Counted from the first letter of the stretch, positions 18,637 through 29,246 are shown. The stretch is 64,000 bases of DNA from Kaistia geumhonensis (GCF_030815145.1 NZ_JAUSWJ010000001.1:682001-746000); one strand, 5' to 3'. Numbers and translations: made by a program. The notes: generated by a model from the sequence alone, not told the origin.

Positions 18637-19980
18637 TCAATGGCCGATCGAGAGCTTCTTCTCGAGCCAATGGATGTCGTAGCGGCCATCGGCGATGTCC
18701 TGGTCGTCCACCAGGTCGCGGAAGAGCGGGATCGTCGTCTTGATGCCGTCGACGACGAACTCGTCCAGCGCGCGGCGCAGCCGCATCATGCATTCGACGC
18801 GGTTGCGGCCATGCACGATCAGCTTTCCGATCAGGCTGTCGTAATAGGGCGGGATCTTGTAGCCCTGATAGACGCCTGAATCGACGCGAACGCCGAGCCC
18901 GCCCGGGGGATGGTAATAGGTGATCAGCCCCGGCGAGGGCGCGAAGGTGCGCGGGTCCTCGGCATTGATGCGGCACTCGATCGCGTGACCCTGGAACTTC
19001 ACCTCTTCCTGGCGGAAAGAGAGCCCGCTGCCGGCGGCGACACGGATCTGCTCGTTGACGAGGTCGATGCCCGTCACGGCCTCGGTCACCGGATGCTCCA
19101 CCTGGAGGCGGGTGTTCATCTCGATGAAGTAGAACTCGCCGTTCTCGTAGAGGAACTCGATCGTGCCGGCGCCGGAATAGCCGAGATCGCCGATCGCCTT
19201 GGCGCAGACGGCGCCGATGCGGTCACGCTCCTCGGCATTGAGCGCGGGCGAGCCCGCCTCTTCCCAGACCTTCTGGTGGCGGCGCTGAAGCGAGCAATCG
19301 CGCTCGCCCAGATGCACGGCATAGCCCTTGCCGTCGCCGAGCACCTGGATCTCGATATGCCGCGGCTTCTCGAGATACTTCTCCATATAGACCGCATCGT
19401 CGCCGAAGGCGGCCTTCGCTTCCGAACGTGCGGTCGAATAGGCGATCGGCAGTTCCGCGGCCGAGCGCGCCACCTTCATGCCGCGTCCGCCGCCGCCGGC
19501 CGAAGCCTTGATGAGCACGGGATAGCCGATCTCGGCCGCCGTCCTCAGCGCGTCGGCCTCGTCCTTCAGCGCACCGGCCGAGCCGGGAACGACCGGAATG
19601 CCGAGCCGCTGCGCCGTGCGCTTCGCCTCGATCTTGTCGCCCATGATGCGGATATGCTCTGACCGCGGGCCGATGAAGGTCAGGTTGTGCGCTTCGAGGA
19701 TCTCGGCGAAGCGGGCATTCTCGGAGAGAAAGCCGTAGCCCGGATGCACGGCGTCGGCGCCGGTGATCTCGCAGGCGGCCAGCAGCGAGGGAATGTTGAG
19801 ATAGCTGTCGCGGGCGGGCGGCGGGCCGATGCAGACGCTCTCGTCGGCGAGGCGCACATGCATCGCGTCGGCGTCGGCCGTGGAATGCACCGCCACCGTC
19901 TCGATGCCGAGCTCCTTGCAGGCGCGCAGCACCCGGAGGGCGATCTCGCCGCGATTGGCGATGAGGATCTTGTTGAACAT
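18637..19980 (-). CDS. accC: Acetyl-CoA carboxylase, biotin carboxylase subunit
   Basis: Carboxylates biotin on AccB using ATP and bicarbonate in the first step of fatty acid synthesis. 447 aa, like E. coli AccC. Seen are [20 protein letters not shown], the glycine-rich ATP loop [14 protein letters not shown], and the active-site region [24 protein letters not shown]. The ATG at 19980 matches the family start; a GTG at 19998 overlaps the accB stop as GTGA and would add six residues. It forms the operon aroQ-accB-accC. Confidence 0.97.
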   Translation of the reverse strand: MFNKILIANRGEIALRVLRACKELGIETVAVHSTADADAMHVRLADESVCIGPPPARDSYLNIPSLLAACEITGADAVHPGYGFLSENARFAEILEAHNLTFIGPRSEHIRIMGDKIEAKRTAQRLGIPVVPGSAGALKDEADALRTAAEIGYPVLIKASAGGGGRGMKVARSAAELPIAYSTARSEAKAAFGDDAVYMEKYLEKPRHIEIQVLGDGKGYAVHLGERDCSLQRRHQKVWEEAGSPALNAEERDRIGAVCAKAIGDLGYSGAGTIEFLYENGEFYFIEMNTRLQVEHPVTEAVTGIDLVNEQIRVAAGSGLSFRQEEVKFQGHAIECRINAEDPRTFAPSPGLITYYHPPGGLGVRVDSGVYQGYKIPPYYDSLIGKLIVHGRNRVECMMRLRRALDEFVVDGIKTTIPLFRDLVDDQDIADGRYDIHWLEKKLSIGH

Positions 19981-19994
19981 CGGCTTGCCGCTGC

Positions 19995-20459
19995 TCACTC
20001 GATCACCAGGAGCGGCTCGCCATATTCCACAGGCTGGCCGTCAATGACCATGATCGCCTTCACGGTTCCGGCGCGCGGCGCGGGGATCTGGTTCATCGTC
20101 TTCATGGCCTCGACGATGAGAACCGTCTGGCCTTCGCGAACCGTCTGGCCGATCTCCACGAAGGGCTTGGCGCCCGGCTCGGGCGAGCGATAGGCCGTGC
20201 CGACCATCGGCGAGGGCACGGCGCCCGGATGCGAGGCATGGTTCACTTCGGCGGCGGGCGCGGCAGCGGCCGCAACGGGCGCGGCGGCCGGAGCCGGCGG
20301 CGCGACGTGATAGGACACCGGCGCCGCTGTGACGCTCCGCGCGACGCGGATGCGCAGGTCGCCCTGCTCGACCTCGATCTCGGAGAGATCCGTGTCCGTC
20401 AGCAGGGTGGCGAGCTGGCGGATCAGTTCCTGATCGATGGTCGATGGCTTCGAGGTCAT
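19995..20459 (-). CDS. accB: Acetyl-CoA carboxylase, biotin carboxyl carrier protein
   Basis: 154 aa carrier subunit. A variable N-terminal part is followed by an Ala/Pro-rich flexible linker (about residues 45-75) and the biotinyl domain from about residue 80, with [20 protein letters not shown] and the biotinylation motif [11 protein letters not shown]. The biotin is carboxylated by AccC and delivers CO2 to acetyl-CoA through AccAD, which are not in the window. The stop overlaps a possible GTG of accC. Confidence 0.97.
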   Translation of the reverse strand: MTSKPSTIDQELIRQLATLLTDTDLSEIEVEQGDLRIRVARSVTAAPVSYHVAPPAPAAAPVAAAAAPAAEVNHASHPGAVPSPMVGTAYRSPEPGAKPFVEIGQTVREGQTVLIVEAMKTMNQIPAPRAGTVKAIMVIDGQPVEYGEPLLVIE

Positions 20460-20493
20460 GTGTTGAGCACTTTCATGGGAAGGGTCCTCCGGC

Positions 20494-20931
20494 TCACGCG
20501 AGATGCTTCTTCAGCGCGGTCAGGGCCAGCTGATAGCCGAGCGGACCGAAGCCGCAGATGACGCCGAGAGCGACGGGGGACACATAGGAGTGGTGGCGGA
20601 AGGCTTCGCGCGCGAACACGTTCGACAGGTGCACCTCGACGGTCGGGAGCCCGACCGCGCGCAGCGCATCCTGCAGGGCGACGGAGGTGTGCGTGTAGGC
20701 GCCGGGATTGATCGCGATCCCCTGAAACCGTCCGAGGGCCTCATGGATCCAGTCGACCAGCACGCCTTCGTGATTGGTCTGGCGGAAGTCGATCGCGATG
20801 CCGATGCCCTCCGCGAAGGCCCGCGTCTCCACCTCGATCTCGGCGAGCGTCCGGGCGCCATAGACGCCGGGCTCGCGCTTGCCGAGCATGTTGAGGTTGG
20901 GGCCGTTGAGGACCAGGACGGAGATCGACAT
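20494..20931 (-). CDS. aroQ: 3-dehydroquinate dehydratase, type II
   Basis: Third step of the shikimate pathway, trans-dehydration of 3-dehydroquinate. 145 aa. The type II signatures [20 protein letters not shown], the active-site [29 protein letters not shown] and [20 protein letters not shown] are all present, including the catalytic Tyr and His. It leads the aroQ-accB-accC operon, an arrangement regular in alphaproteobacteria. Confidence 0.97.
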   Translation of the reverse strand: MSISVLVLNGPNLNMLGKREPGVYGARTLAEIEVETRAFAEGIGIAIDFRQTNHEGVLVDWIHEALGRFQGIAINPGAYTHTSVALQDALRAVGLPTVEVHLSNVFAREAFRHHSYVSPVALGVICGFGPLGYQLALTALKKHLA

Positions 20932-21077
20932 CAGCAGGCTGCCGCCTCGACTATGAACCGCCCCCGGCTTCGCCGGAATGCGGCGGCCGGAGCGCGCCGG
21001 TTATAGGGGGTCGCCCGGCAAAGGAAAAGCCCCGGCCGCGCGCCCCGCTGTCGATGTCCGGATCGGGCGGCGCCCAA

Positions 21078-21896
21078 TCAGCAGGTCGCCTTGCCGCATT
21101 CGCGGACCGACTTGATCTTGTTCTTGAGCGTGTCGTAGCCGACGGCGCCGACGACGATGTCGCCCTTCAGCACATAAGTGGGCGTGCCGTTGATGCCGAG
21201 CGCCTGGGCGAGGCCGAAGGATTCGGAGATCGTCTCTCCGATGATCGGCTCCTTGAGACGCGCCTTCACCGCGTCGGCATCGAGGCCGATATCGGCCGCC
21301 ACGGCCAGCGCGCGCGCGCCGTTGACCTCGCCGCGCGTCATCAGCAACTCGTCGTGGAAGGCCTCATACTTCTCGGGCGCCATCTCGTGCACGATGACGG
21401 CGACCTGCGCGGCCTCCTCCGAGCCCTGGCCGAGAACGGGGAATTCCTTGAGGACGATCTTGAGGTTCTTGTCCTCTTCCAGGAGGCGCTTCATGTCGGC
21501 ATGCGAGCGCTTGCAGTAGCCGCAATTGTAGTCGAAGAACTCGACCAGCGTGACGTCGCCGTCCGGGTTTCCGAGCACGACCTGCTTGCCCGAATTGAAG
21601 AGCTGGTCCTCGTATTTGGCGAGATTGGCGCGTTTCGCGGCTTCCTCGGCTTCCTGGTCGCGCCGCTGCAGCTCCTGCAGCGCTTCGCGGACCACCTCCG
21701 GATGCGCCATCAGGTAATCCTTGACGATACCGCCGATCGCCTCCTGCTGACCTGCGCTGAAGGGAGTGTCGTCGGCGAGAGACGGCGCGGCGGTGCCGGC
21801 GAGCAGGGCGACGGCCATGGCCGCAGTGACGCCGAAGCGGCCGAACGCGCGCCTCGCGAGCGGTCCTGATGTCATGACGGGGTGCGGCGCGTTCAT
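21078..21896 (-). CDS. DsbA-family thioredoxin-like periplasmic protein
   Basis: 272 aa. A signal peptide with hydrophobic core (TAAMAVALLAGTAAPSLA) is followed by a charged helical region (about residues 45-90, ELQRRDQEAEEAAKRAN) and a DsbA thioredoxin fold with active site FFDYNCGYCKRSHAD. The helical insertion lies between GTPTYVLKGDIVVG at the cis-proline end and the active site. Proteins of this layout act as thiol oxidases or as isomerase/reductases in the periplasm; which one cannot be told here. The ATG at 21896 has AGAGG eight bases upstream. It lies 58 nt downstream of the M48 protease gene. Confidence 0.88.
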   Translation of the reverse strand: MNAPHPVMTSGPLARRAFGRFGVTAAMAVALLAGTAAPSLADDTPFSAGQQEAIGGIVKDYLMAHPEVVREALQELQRRDQEAEEAAKRANLAKYEDQLFNSGKQVVLGNPDGDVTLVEFFDYNCGYCKRSHADMKRLLEEDKNLKIVLKEFPVLGQGSEEAAQVAVIVHEMAPEKYEAFHDELLMTRGEVNGARALAVAADIGLDADAVKARLKEPIIGETISESFGLAQALGINGTPTYVLKGDIVVGAVGYDTLKNKIKSVRECGKATC

Positions 21897-21954
21897 CGGT
21901 GAAACCTCTGCTGGTCGGGTCGGCGGCGGGCGGCGCGAAACGGATGCGCGGCCG

Positions 21955-23343
21955 TCAGCCGGGTTTGTCGGGATGATAGGACACGATGTCGTCGGCGCGA
22001 ATCCAGGCGGGCGAGCCGGGCTTCAGGCCCTTCTGCGCCCGCGCGGCGTGCTGGCGCGCCGCGGCATAGTTGCCGCCGGCGAACTCGCCCTGCGCCGTCG
22101 CCAGATCCGCGAGCGCGATGTCGCCGCGCGCCGCATAGGCGCGCGCCAGGCTGCGATAGCCGATGCCCATATTCGGATCGACCTGAAGGCCGACCGTGAG
22201 ATTCTTGATCGCCTCGTCGGTGGTCTTCGGATCGCCGGTCTCGACGAGCGCCTGCCCGAGCAGGACCTTGAGCATGCCGGATTTCGGCGCGAGCGAGACC
22301 GCCTTGCGGAAGCCGGGCACTGCCTGGCCGGCACGGCCGTTCTCCAGGTTGATCTGCCCCTGCAGCTCCCAGAAATAGGGGTTCTTCGGCTGCGCCTTGA
22401 GGAGGCCGTCGAGAATCTTGAGACCGGCCTGCGAGTTGCCGTTGCGATAGGCGGCGATGGCGCGCGCGTACTGCGCCGGCAGGGAGGTATCGCTCGGCGG
22501 GTAGCGCCGCATGATCTCGTCCATGCTGCCGCTGAAACCCACCAGCTTGGCACGGACCATGTTATGGCGCGCCACGAGCGCGGGCGGGTCCTTCTTGTTG
22601 TAATAGGGGCTCGCCGTCGCCTCGCGCTGGATCATGTCGACGCGCTCGCGCGGCAGCGGATGGCTCAAGAGATACGGGTTCGCCGTGCGGGCTGCGAAGA
22701 GCGTGTTGTCGGCGAATCGCTTGAAGGTATCGAGCATGCCCTTGGCGGACTGCTGCGTCTTCTTCAGGTAGATCAACGCCGACTGGTCCGCCGCCATCTC
22801 CTCCGACCGCTGATAGGAAAGGACGGAGCGGCGCGCGATCTCGCCGGAGCCGGCGATGATGCCCGAACCGGCGCGCGCTGCCTCGCCCGACCCCGCCGCG
22901 GCGCCGGCCACGGCCGCGCCGATGCCGGCGAGCGCTCCGAGGGTCGCCATGGTCTGGGCATTGGCGAGTTGCTCGTTGAGGCGCGCCGTGTGGTCTCCGG
23001 CAAGATGGCCGGTCTCGTGCGCGAGCATGCCGATCAGCTCGTTCGGCGTCTTCGAATCGATGATGGCGCCGGTATTGACGACGATGGTCCGGCCGGACGG
23101 GACATAGGCGTTGAAGGCCGGATCCTGGACGAGAAACAGCTCGACCGAATTGGCGCGGATGCCGGCGGCCTTGAAGATCGGCCGCACATAGTCCTGCAGC
23201 AGCGCCTCGGTCTCGGCGTCGCGGACGAACTTCCGGGAGCGCGTGCTCTGCGCCTCGGCGGGGATGGCGAGCGTCGCCGCCAGCGTGGCCGCGAGGAGGC
23301 CGGCGACCGCCTTCCGCCCGTTCCGCCCGATCGCGCCCAGCAT
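21955..23343 (-). CDS. M48-family metalloprotease with TPR repeats (BepA/YfgC-like)
   Basis: 462 aa, exported by a signal peptide (about residues 10-32, ending AIPAEA). The zinc motif HETGH is in LIGMLAHETGHLAGDH (about residue 130), with the third ligand probably in YQRSEEMAADQSALIYL. C-terminal TPR units (about 300-440) include YFWELQGQINLENGRAG and IGYRSLARAYAARGDIALADL. BepA-type enzymes handle outer-membrane protein assembly in the periplasm. The ATG at 23343 is used; a TTG nine bases earlier is in frame. It is probably co-transcribed with the DsbA-like gene. Confidence 0.9.
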   Translation of the reverse strand: MLGAIGRNGRKAVAGLLAATLAATLAIPAEAQSTRSRKFVRDAETEALLQDYVRPIFKAAGIRANSVELFLVQDPAFNAYVPSGRTIVVNTGAIIDSKTPNELIGMLAHETGHLAGDHTARLNEQLANAQTMATLGALAGIGAAVAGAAAGSGEAARAGSGIIAGSGEIARRSVLSYQRSEEMAADQSALIYLKKTQQSAKGMLDTFKRFADNTLFAARTANPYLLSHPLPRERVDMIQREATASPYYNKKDPPALVARHNMVRAKLVGFSGSMDEIMRRYPPSDTSLPAQYARAIAAYRNGNSQAGLKILDGLLKAQPKNPYFWELQGQINLENGRAGQAVPGFRKAVSLAPKSGMLKVLLGQALVETGDPKTTDEAIKNLTVGLQVDPNMGIGYRSLARAYAARGDIALADLATAQGEFAGGNYAAARQHAARAQKGLKPGSPAWIRADDIVSYHPDKPG

Positions 23344-23472
23344 CTTCTCCAACCCCGTTCTTCCTCTCCGCCTCCCGGCGCGCTAGGAAAGCGCGGCCGA
23401 ATGCCGCCATCCGATCGATGGCCGGCAAATGGGGCAATAACAGGACGCCCCCTCCACCAGCAAGCCGGACCG

Positions 23473-24657
23473 ATGGACGAGACCAGACACGATCCCTTGA
23501 ACGAGGCCGGCGCCTCGCGCCGCAGCGCCGTCGCTCCCTTCATCGCCATGGACGTGAAATCGGCCGCCAACGCGCTCGAAGCGGCGGGACGCCGGGTGCT
23601 GCATCTCGAGATCGGCGAGCCGGGCGCACGCACGCCGGAGCGGGTGCGCGACGCCGCGCGTGCGGCGCTGGAAGACGAGCGGATCGGATACACCGAGGCG
23701 CTCGGCTGGCGGCCGCTGCGCGAGCGGATCGCCCGCCATTATGGCGAGCATTACGGCGTTGACGTCCCAGCCGGCCGCGTCGCCATCACGACCGGCTCGT
23801 CGGCGGGCTTCAATCTCGCTTTCCTCGCCGCCTTCGACCATGGCGACCGGGTTGCCATCGCCTCGCCGGGCTATCCGGCCTACCGCAACATCCTCGCCGC
23901 GCTCGGACTGCATGTCGTCGAACTGCCGACGGCCGCGCGGGACCGGCATGTCATCACGCCCGAAATGCTGGAACGCGCCCACGAGTCGGCGCCGCTCGCC
24001 GGCGTGCTCGTCGCGAGCCCCGGAAATCCGACCGGCACGCTGATGGCGCCCGAGGCGCTCGCGGCGCTGACCGAGACCTGCGATCGGCTGGGCATCCGCT
24101 TCATCTCGGACGAGATCTACCACCGCCTCGTCTATGAGGGACGCGAGGAGACCGCCCTCGCCTTCTCCGACAGGGCGATCGTCATCAACTCGTTCTCCAA
24201 ATACTACTGCATGACCGGCTGGCGGATCGGCTGGACCGTGCTGCCACAGGAGCTGGTCCGTCCTGTCGAGCGGATCGCGCAGAGCCTCTACATCTCCGCG
24301 CCCGACCTCTCTCAGCGCGCGGCGCTCGCCGCCTTCGAGGCGACGGACGAACTGGAGGCGATCAAGGCCGGCTACGCAGCCAACCGGCGCCTGCTGCTGG
24401 ACCGCCTGCCCGCCATGGGCTTCGACGACTTCTTTCCCGTCGACGGCGCCTTCTACGTCTATGCCTCGACGCGCCGCTTCACCAACGACTCCGCCGCCTT
24501 CGCGCGGGCGATGCTCGAGGAAGCCGGTGTCGCCGCGACGCCCGGCCTCGATTTCGACCGTTCGCGCGGCGACGGTCACATCCGCTTCTCGTTCGCCGGA
24601 TCGGAGGCGGAGGTCGCCGAGGCGGTGCAGCGGCTCGAGGACTGGCTGAAGCGCTGA
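23473..24657 (+). CDS. PLP-dependent aminotransferase, class I/II
   Basis: 394 aa fold-type I aminotransferase. Seen are LEIGEPGARTPERV near the N-terminus, TTGSSAGFNLAFLAAF, VASPGNPTGTLM, RFISDEIYHRLVYEG, and the PLP lysine in NSFSKYYCMTGWRIGW, followed by the carboxylate-binding arginine near IRFSFAGSE. This is the aspartate/alanine-type aminotransferase group; the substrate cannot be fixed. The start is the ATG at 23473; the reading frame is open far upstream but that DNA belongs to the M48 gene on the other strand. Confidence 0.92.
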   Translation: MDETRHDPLNEAGASRRSAVAPFIAMDVKSAANALEAAGRRVLHLEIGEPGARTPERVRDAARAALEDERIGYTEALGWRPLRERIARHYGEHYGVDVPAGRVAITTGSSAGFNLAFLAAFDHGDRVAIASPGYPAYRNILAALGLHVVELPTAARDRHVITPEMLERAHESAPLAGVLVASPGNPTGTLMAPEALAALTETCDRLGIRFISDEIYHRLVYEGREETALAFSDRAIVINSFSKYYCMTGWRIGWTVLPQELVRPVERIAQSLYISAPDLSQRAALAAFEATDELEAIKAGYAANRRLLLDRLPAMGFDDFFPVDGAFYVYASTRRFTNDSAAFARAMLEEAGVAATPGLDFDRSRGDGHIRFSFAGSEAEVAEAVQRLEDWLKR

Positions 24658-24667
24658 GCCCGAGCCT

Positions 24668-25915
24668 TCAGCGGCGGCGCGGCGCGACCGGCTCGTGGTC
24701 GCTGCTAGCGAAGACCTCACGGTCGAGACGCTGCAGCGCGCCGGCAAGAATTCCGACATCGACGAGGTCGTCCTCGGGGGACAGTACCTCGATCTCGGTC
24801 ATGCGGCCGATCTCGGCGACGAGACCCTCGTCGATGCCGGCCTGGAAACCTTCGCGCATCAGGTCGAAGGCCGCGACGCCGCGGCCCGTGAGCACGACCC
24901 GCTCGGGATTGATGATGCCCATCAGCCGCGACAGACCGTAGCCGAGCGCGAGCCCCGCCTGATGATAGGCGGCGCGCACGCGATCCTCGCCCGAACGGGC
25001 GCGAGCCTCGAGCTTCGCCATCGTGTCCGCGTCGGGATCGATGTCGGCCGGGGGCTCGTCGGGCGGCAGGCGCTCCACCGAGCGATAGATCGCATAATCG
25101 GCCACATAGGCCTCGACGCAGCCACGCCGCCCGCAGCGGCAAAGGGGGCCACCGGGAATGTGGTTGGTGTGGCCGAACTCGGCACCGGAGCCGAAGGCGC
25201 CGGAGAACAGGCGGCCATTGATGTAGAGGCCCATGCCGATGCCATAGGCGATGAAGATGATGGCGAAGGTGCCGCCGAAGCGCTTGGGATCGCGCGAGTT
25301 CAGCGCCTGCGCCATCATGTCGACGTCGTTGGTCATGGAGACCGGTACGCCGAGCGCCTCGGATAGCGGCCCGGGAACGGCGCCGACATCGACCGAGACG
25401 GTCGGGCTCCAGACGAGCCGGCCCGTCGTGCGGTCGACGACGCCGGGAATGGCGACGGGAATCACCGGCACCTGACGGAGCGGAATGCCCCGCTTGCCGA
25501 GCTCGTCGCGGATGAGCGCCGCGAGGCGCGGGACGAACTCCGGCGCCTCGGGACCGACCGTCGGAATCGGATGACGGCTCGTCTCCACGAGATGGCCCGA
25601 ATAGTCGGCAAGCAGCAGCGTCACCGAGTTCAGCGAGATCTTGACGCCCGGCACATAGGCGGCCTCGGCGTTCAGCGACAGCGCGACGCGCGGCCGGCCC
25701 CGGCCGATCGGCCGCTCGGCCTTGTCGTCGATGGCGGCGGTGACGATCAGGTTCTCGGTCAGGAGATCGGCGGTGATGGCCGAGATCGTGGCCGGGCTGA
25801 GCCCCGTGATGCGGCCGAGCTCGACCCGGGCCATCATCCCTTCCCGGCGCAGCGCCTCGAGGACGAGGCCGCGATTCTGCCGGCGGACGAGTTCGGTATC
25901 GGCTTTGCTTTGCAA
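24668..25915 (-). CDS. ROK-family transcriptional regulator
   Basis: About 415 aa if the TTG at 25915 is the start. A MarR-like helix-turn-helix ([34 protein letters not shown], shown in part here: [14 protein letters not shown]) is followed by a ROK domain with [29 protein letters not shown] and the zinc motif [13 protein letters not shown]. Many sugar repressors have this layout. It is divergent from pgi, so a role in sugar control of pgi or its own gene is likely. The start is uncertain: the frame extends to a GTG at 26062, which would leave only 20 bases before pgi, so an internal start is preferred. The ATPase motif DxGGT is absent, consistent with a regulator rather than a kinase. Confidence 0.85.
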   Translation of the reverse strand: MQSKADTELVRRQNRGLVLEALRREGMMARVELGRITGLSPATISAITADLLTENLIVTAAIDDKAERPIGRGRPRVALSLNAEAAYVPGVKISLNSVTLLLADYSGHLVETSRHPIPTVGPEAPEFVPRLAALIRDELGKRGIPLRQVPVIPVAIPGVVDRTTGRLVWSPTVSVDVGAVPGPLSEALGVPVSMTNDVDMMAQALNSRDPKRFGGTFAIIFIAYGIGMGLYINGRLFSGAFGSGAEFGHTNHIPGGPLCRCGRRGCVEAYVADYAIYRSVERLPPDEPPADIDPDADTMAKLEARARSGEDRVRAAYHQAGLALGYGLSRLMGIINPERVVLTGRGVAAFDLMREGFQAGIDEGLVAEIGRMTEIEVLSPEDDLVDVGILAGALQRLDREVFASSDHEPVAPRRR

Positions 25916-26082
25916 GACGCTGCTCTGAAACGGTTCCGTCTGTAACGCGGCGCAGAATGGTCGATCATGCTTTGGTTTCCAAGGCCTTTCACGCCGTTGC
26001 TCCGGCGGAGCTGCGCCTTGCCGAAGCGCGGCAGCCGTCGTATGTCGGATGCGCTCCGCCACAGATGCCGAGGATGAACGCC

Positions 26083-27738
26083 ATGTCCGCCGTCCGAACA
26101 GCCGCTGCGGCGGCTGCCGTCGCGAACGCCTTCGCCGCCCTGCGTAGCCACAAGGATCGCGTCGAGGCGCAGTCGATGCGCCAGATGTTCGCGGCCGATC
26201 CGCAGCGCTTCCAGCGCCTGTCGCTGTCGGCCGACGGCATGCTGCTCGACTATTCCAAGAACCGCATCGATACCGCCGCCGTCGTGGCGCTGCTCGACCT
26301 CGCCCGCGCGGCCGATGTCGAAGGCCGCCGCGCGATGATGTTCGCCGGCGACAAGATCAACGTCACCGAGAACCGCGCGGTGCTGCACATCGCGCTGCGC
26401 GCGCAGCCCGGCGAGAGCTACAAGGTCGACGGCCACGACGTCGTACCGGACGTCCATGCCGTGCTCGACGCGATGAGCGCATTCTCCGACAAGGTCCGCA
26501 GCGGCGCGATCGCCGGCAAGGGCGGCAAGTTCACCGATGTCGTCAATATCGGCATCGGCGGTTCCGACCTCGGCCCGGCCATGGTGACGCGGGCGCTGAG
26601 CCCCTATCACGATGGCCCGCGCGCGCATTTCGTCTCCAATGTCGACGGCGCGCACATCCACGACACGCTGAAGGACCTCGATCCGGCGACGACGATGTTC
26701 CTCGTCGCCTCGAAGACCTTCACCACCGTCGAGACGATGACCAATGCGGGCACCGCCCGGCAGTGGATCGTCGAGGCGCTCGGCGAGGAGGCGGTCGGCG
26801 ACCATTTCGCGGCCATGTCCACGGCGCTCGACAAGGTCAACGCGTTCGGCATCGCCTCGGACCGCACGTTCGGCTTCTGGGACTGGGTCGGCGGCCGCTA
26901 TTCGGTGTGGTCGGCGATCGGGCTGCCGGTGATGCTCGCCGTCGGCCCGGAGAATTTCCGCGCCTTCCTCGCCGGCGCGCATGCGATGGATCTCCATTTC
27001 CGCGACGCGCCGCTCGATCGCAACCTGCCGGTGCTGCTCGGCATGGTGGGCGTCTGGAACCGCAACGTGCTCGGCTTCCCGGCCAAAGCGGTGCTGCCCT
27101 ACGACCAGCGCCTCCTGCGCTTCGCCGCCTATCTCCAGCAGCAGGACATGGAATCGAACGGCAAGCGCGTGATGCTCGACGGCAGCCCCGTCACGCAGCC
27201 GACCGGCCCGCTCGTCTGGGGCGAGCCCGGCACCAACGGCCAGCACGCCTTCTACCAGCTGCTGCACCAGGGCACCGATCCGATTCCGGCGGACTTCATC
27301 GTCGGCGCCCGCGCCCATGAGAAGGACGACGTGCACCAGCATCTCCTGCTCGCCAACTGCCTGGCGCAGACCGAGGCGCTGATGAAGGGCCGGACCACCG
27401 AGGAGGCGCGCGCCGAGCTGATCGCCGAAGGCAAGCCGCCGACCGAGGCCGACCGCCTCGCGCCGCACAAGACCTTCCCCGGCAACCGCCCGACCAACAC
27501 GATCCTCTACCAGCTGCTCGATCCGTTCACGCTCGGCCGCCTGATCGCGCTCTACGAGCATCAGGTGTTCGTGCAGGGCACGATCTGGGGCATCGATTCG
27601 TTCGACCAGTGGGGCGTGGAGCTCGGCAAGCAGCTCGCCAAGGAACTGCTGCCGATGATCGAAGGCAAGGAAAGCGCCGACAAGCGCGACGCTTCGACCG
27701 CCGGCCTCGTCGCCGCGATCGCCGCGCTGAGGGCCTGA
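26083..27738 (+). CDS. pgi: Glucose-6-phosphate isomerase
   Basis: Interconverts glucose 6-phosphate and fructose 6-phosphate. 551 aa. Family signatures are [56 protein letters not shown] and the active-site region [19 protein letters not shown], then [27 protein letters not shown]. The ATG at 26083 is preceded by GAGGA at 26070-26074; earlier in-frame ATGs at 25957 and 26065-26074 lack a site. It is divergent from the ROK regulator and convergent with the Crp-family gene. Confidence 0.97.
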   Translation: MSAVRTAAAAAAVANAFAALRSHKDRVEAQSMRQMFAADPQRFQRLSLSADGMLLDYSKNRIDTAAVVALLDLARAADVEGRRAMMFAGDKINVTENRAVLHIALRAQPGESYKVDGHDVVPDVHAVLDAMSAFSDKVRSGAIAGKGGKFTDVVNIGIGGSDLGPAMVTRALSPYHDGPRAHFVSNVDGAHIHDTLKDLDPATTMFLVASKTFTTVETMTNAGTARQWIVEALGEEAVGDHFAAMSTALDKVNAFGIASDRTFGFWDWVGGRYSVWSAIGLPVMLAVGPENFRAFLAGAHAMDLHFRDAPLDRNLPVLLGMVGVWNRNVLGFPAKAVLPYDQRLLRFAAYLQQQDMESNGKRVMLDGSPVTQPTGPLVWGEPGTNGQHAFYQLLHQGTDPIPADFIVGARAHEKDDVHQHLLLANCLAQTEALMKGRTTEEARAELIAEGKPPTEADRLAPHKTFPGNRPTNTILYQLLDPFTLGRLIALYEHQVFVQGTIWGIDSFDQWGVELGKQLAKELLPMIEGKESADKRDASTAGLVAAIAALRA

Positions 27739-27764
27739 GGCGCAGGGCCGAGCCGCTCACCGTG

Positions 27765-27785
27765 CCCTCTCCCGGTGGGAGAGGG
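27765..27785. repeat. Perfect hairpin between convergent pgi and Crp-family gene
   Basis: Nine-bp inverted repeat CCCTCTCCC/GGGAGAGGG around GGT. There is no T-run. It resembles dispersed alphaproteobacterial palindromes and may also act as a bidirectional terminator between the convergent genes. Confidence 0.6.
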
Positions 27786-27814
27786 TAAGGTCCCGTCGTT
27801 TGCCCGCCGCGCCG

Positions 27815-28492
27815 CTACGGCTCCTTCACGGAGCGGTGGATGATGATGTGATGGCCGTCGAGCGACAGGCGGCCCTCCTTGATCAGCGCCCGGATCTGCT
27901 TGTTCACCGCCTCGCGGCTGGCGCCGAGCATCTGCGCCAGCGTGCCCTGGGTCAGGTCGAGCGCGACGACGGCGCGATCCTTGTCGATGCTGCCATGGAT
28001 GAGCGCGAGCTGGCGCAGCAGCACCAGCAGACGATGGCGCAGGTCATGGAAGACGGCGCGGTTCATCTGATCGTTGGTGTGGCGAAGGCGTTCGCACAGT
28101 CCGAGCAGGATCTGACGCTGCAGACGGGGCGATGAATCGAGCAGCGCCATGAATGGCTGGCGTGGCACGAAGATCAGCTGCGTCTCGGTCAGCGTCGCCG
28201 CGCCCGCGCTGCGCGGCAGCCCGTCGATCAGCGCGATCTCGCCGATCACCTCGCCCTCCTCGAACAGCTGGATCGTGAGCTCGCGCCCGTCCTCCGCCGT
28301 GATGAAGATGCGAACGATGCCGCGCACCACCGCGTAGAGGCCGTCGGATTCATCGCCTTGCGAGAAGAGCACCGTATCGGCGGGGTAGGTGGCGACGCGC
28401 GCGATCTGGGCGAGGCGGACCAGGTCGTCCTTCTCGAGACCGTTGAAGAAGCTGGTCTTCGCCAGCCTCGAAACCATGTCGGCGATCTGCAC
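27815..28492 (-). CDS. Crp/Fnr-family transcriptional regulator
   Basis: 225 aa. The N-terminal cyclic-nucleotide-type beta-roll (about residues 15-120) shows VLFSQGDESDGLYAVVRGIVRIF and GEVIGEIALIDGLPRSAGA, close to the phosphate-binding cassette of Crp. The C-terminal helix-turn-helix is around TQGTLAQMLGASREAVNKQI. No iron-sulfur cysteine cluster is seen, so it is not an Fnr-type oxygen sensor. The start is a GTG at 28492 with a GGGG purine site; an ATG at 28477 is possible. The regulated genes are unknown. It is 48 nt downstream of the TetR gene. Confidence 0.9.
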   Translation of the reverse strand: MQIADMVSRLAKTSFFNGLEKDDLVRLAQIARVATYPADTVLFSQGDESDGLYAVVRGIVRIFITAEDGRELTIQLFEEGEVIGEIALIDGLPRSAGAATLTETQLIFVPRQPFMALLDSSPRLQRQILLGLCERLRHTNDQMNRAVFHDLRHRLLVLLRQLALIHGSIDKDRAVVALDLTQGTLAQMLGASREAVNKQIRALIKEGRLSLDGHHIIIHRSVKEP

Positions 28493-28540
28493 GTCAGTCC
28501 CCCCGCCCCTCTTCGGCGCCGGCTGCCCGGCACCCCCGCA

Positions 28541-29182
28541 TCATTGGCTCGCCTTAGCATTTGACGACAACACTGACGAGCGACCGAGGTCACACCCTTC
28601 GCCGCCGATGACCCGCGTCACCAAGAGATGTCCGAGGCTGCGTGGCGTCTCGTCGGAGACCAGCCCCAGCTTGCCGCTCACCGCCAGCATCGAGAGGCCG
28701 TGCAGCGCGGCCCACATCGCGACGACGGCGGCGCGGCGGCGTTCCTCCGGCCACGCCCCGAGCAGAGGCGCGAGCGCAGCGACCGTGCCGTCGATCAGCA
28801 TCGACAGACCGTCGCTGTACCAGCCGGGCAAAGCCCCCTCGCCCGGCATGCGGTGCTCAAAGATGACCGACCAGAGCAAGGGCTGGCGTTCGACGAAATC
28901 GAAATAGGCATCGACCAGAGCAGTGGCGCGGCCGGACGGCTCACTCTCCCCGGCCGCCACCAGGTCCCGGCCGAGGCGCGCAAGCGTCTCGCCGTTGAGA
29001 GCCAGGATGAGAGCGTCGAGGCTGTCGAAGAGATTGTAGAGCGTCCCCGGCGCATAGCCCATCTTCTCCGCGACGCGCCGCACGGTGAGCCCGCGCAGCC
29101 CCTCGGCCGCGGCGATTTCCCGCGCGGCGCCGAGCGCCATCGCGCGAAGCTCGTCCGGTGTGTGGTCGTTGCGGCGGGCCAT
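28541..29182 (-). CDS. TetR-family transcriptional regulator
   Basis: 213 aa. The N-terminal helix-turn-helix is LTVRRVAEKMGYAPGTLYNLFDSLDALI (about residues 30-57, shown in overlapping part here: VAEKMGYAPGTLYNLF). The rest is a helical ligand-binding domain of unknown specificity. The ATG at 29182 has AGGAAGGA just upstream. Two palindromes of TetR-operator type lie between it and the divergent acyltransferase gene, so it very probably represses itself and that gene in response to a lipid-related ligand; the ligand is inference. Confidence 0.92.
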   Translation of the reverse strand: MARRNDHTPDELRAMALGAAREIAAAEGLRGLTVRRVAEKMGYAPGTLYNLFDSLDALILALNGETLARLGRDLVAAGESEPSGRATALVDAYFDFVERQPLLWSVIFEHRMPGEGALPGWYSDGLSMLIDGTVAALAPLLGAWPEERRRAAVVAMWAALHGLSMLAVSGKLGLVSDETPRSLGHLLVTRVIGGEGCDLGRSSVLSSNAKASQ

Positions 29183-29246
29183 TGTCCTTCCTGTCACGCG
29201 GAGCGGAAGCGCGACGATCGCCGGGCGTCAGCGATGTTGCCGCATC

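Noticed and set aside
18473-18682. 69-codon frame between aat and accC
   Set aside because: Mostly made of REP-like palindromes (such as ARIKPGT-type translation); not protein-like.
21766-23472. N-terminal extension of the aminotransferase frame (open for about 570 codons upstream)
   Set aside because: The extension is opposite the M48 protease and DsbA-like genes and has shadow composition; the family start is the ATG at 23473.
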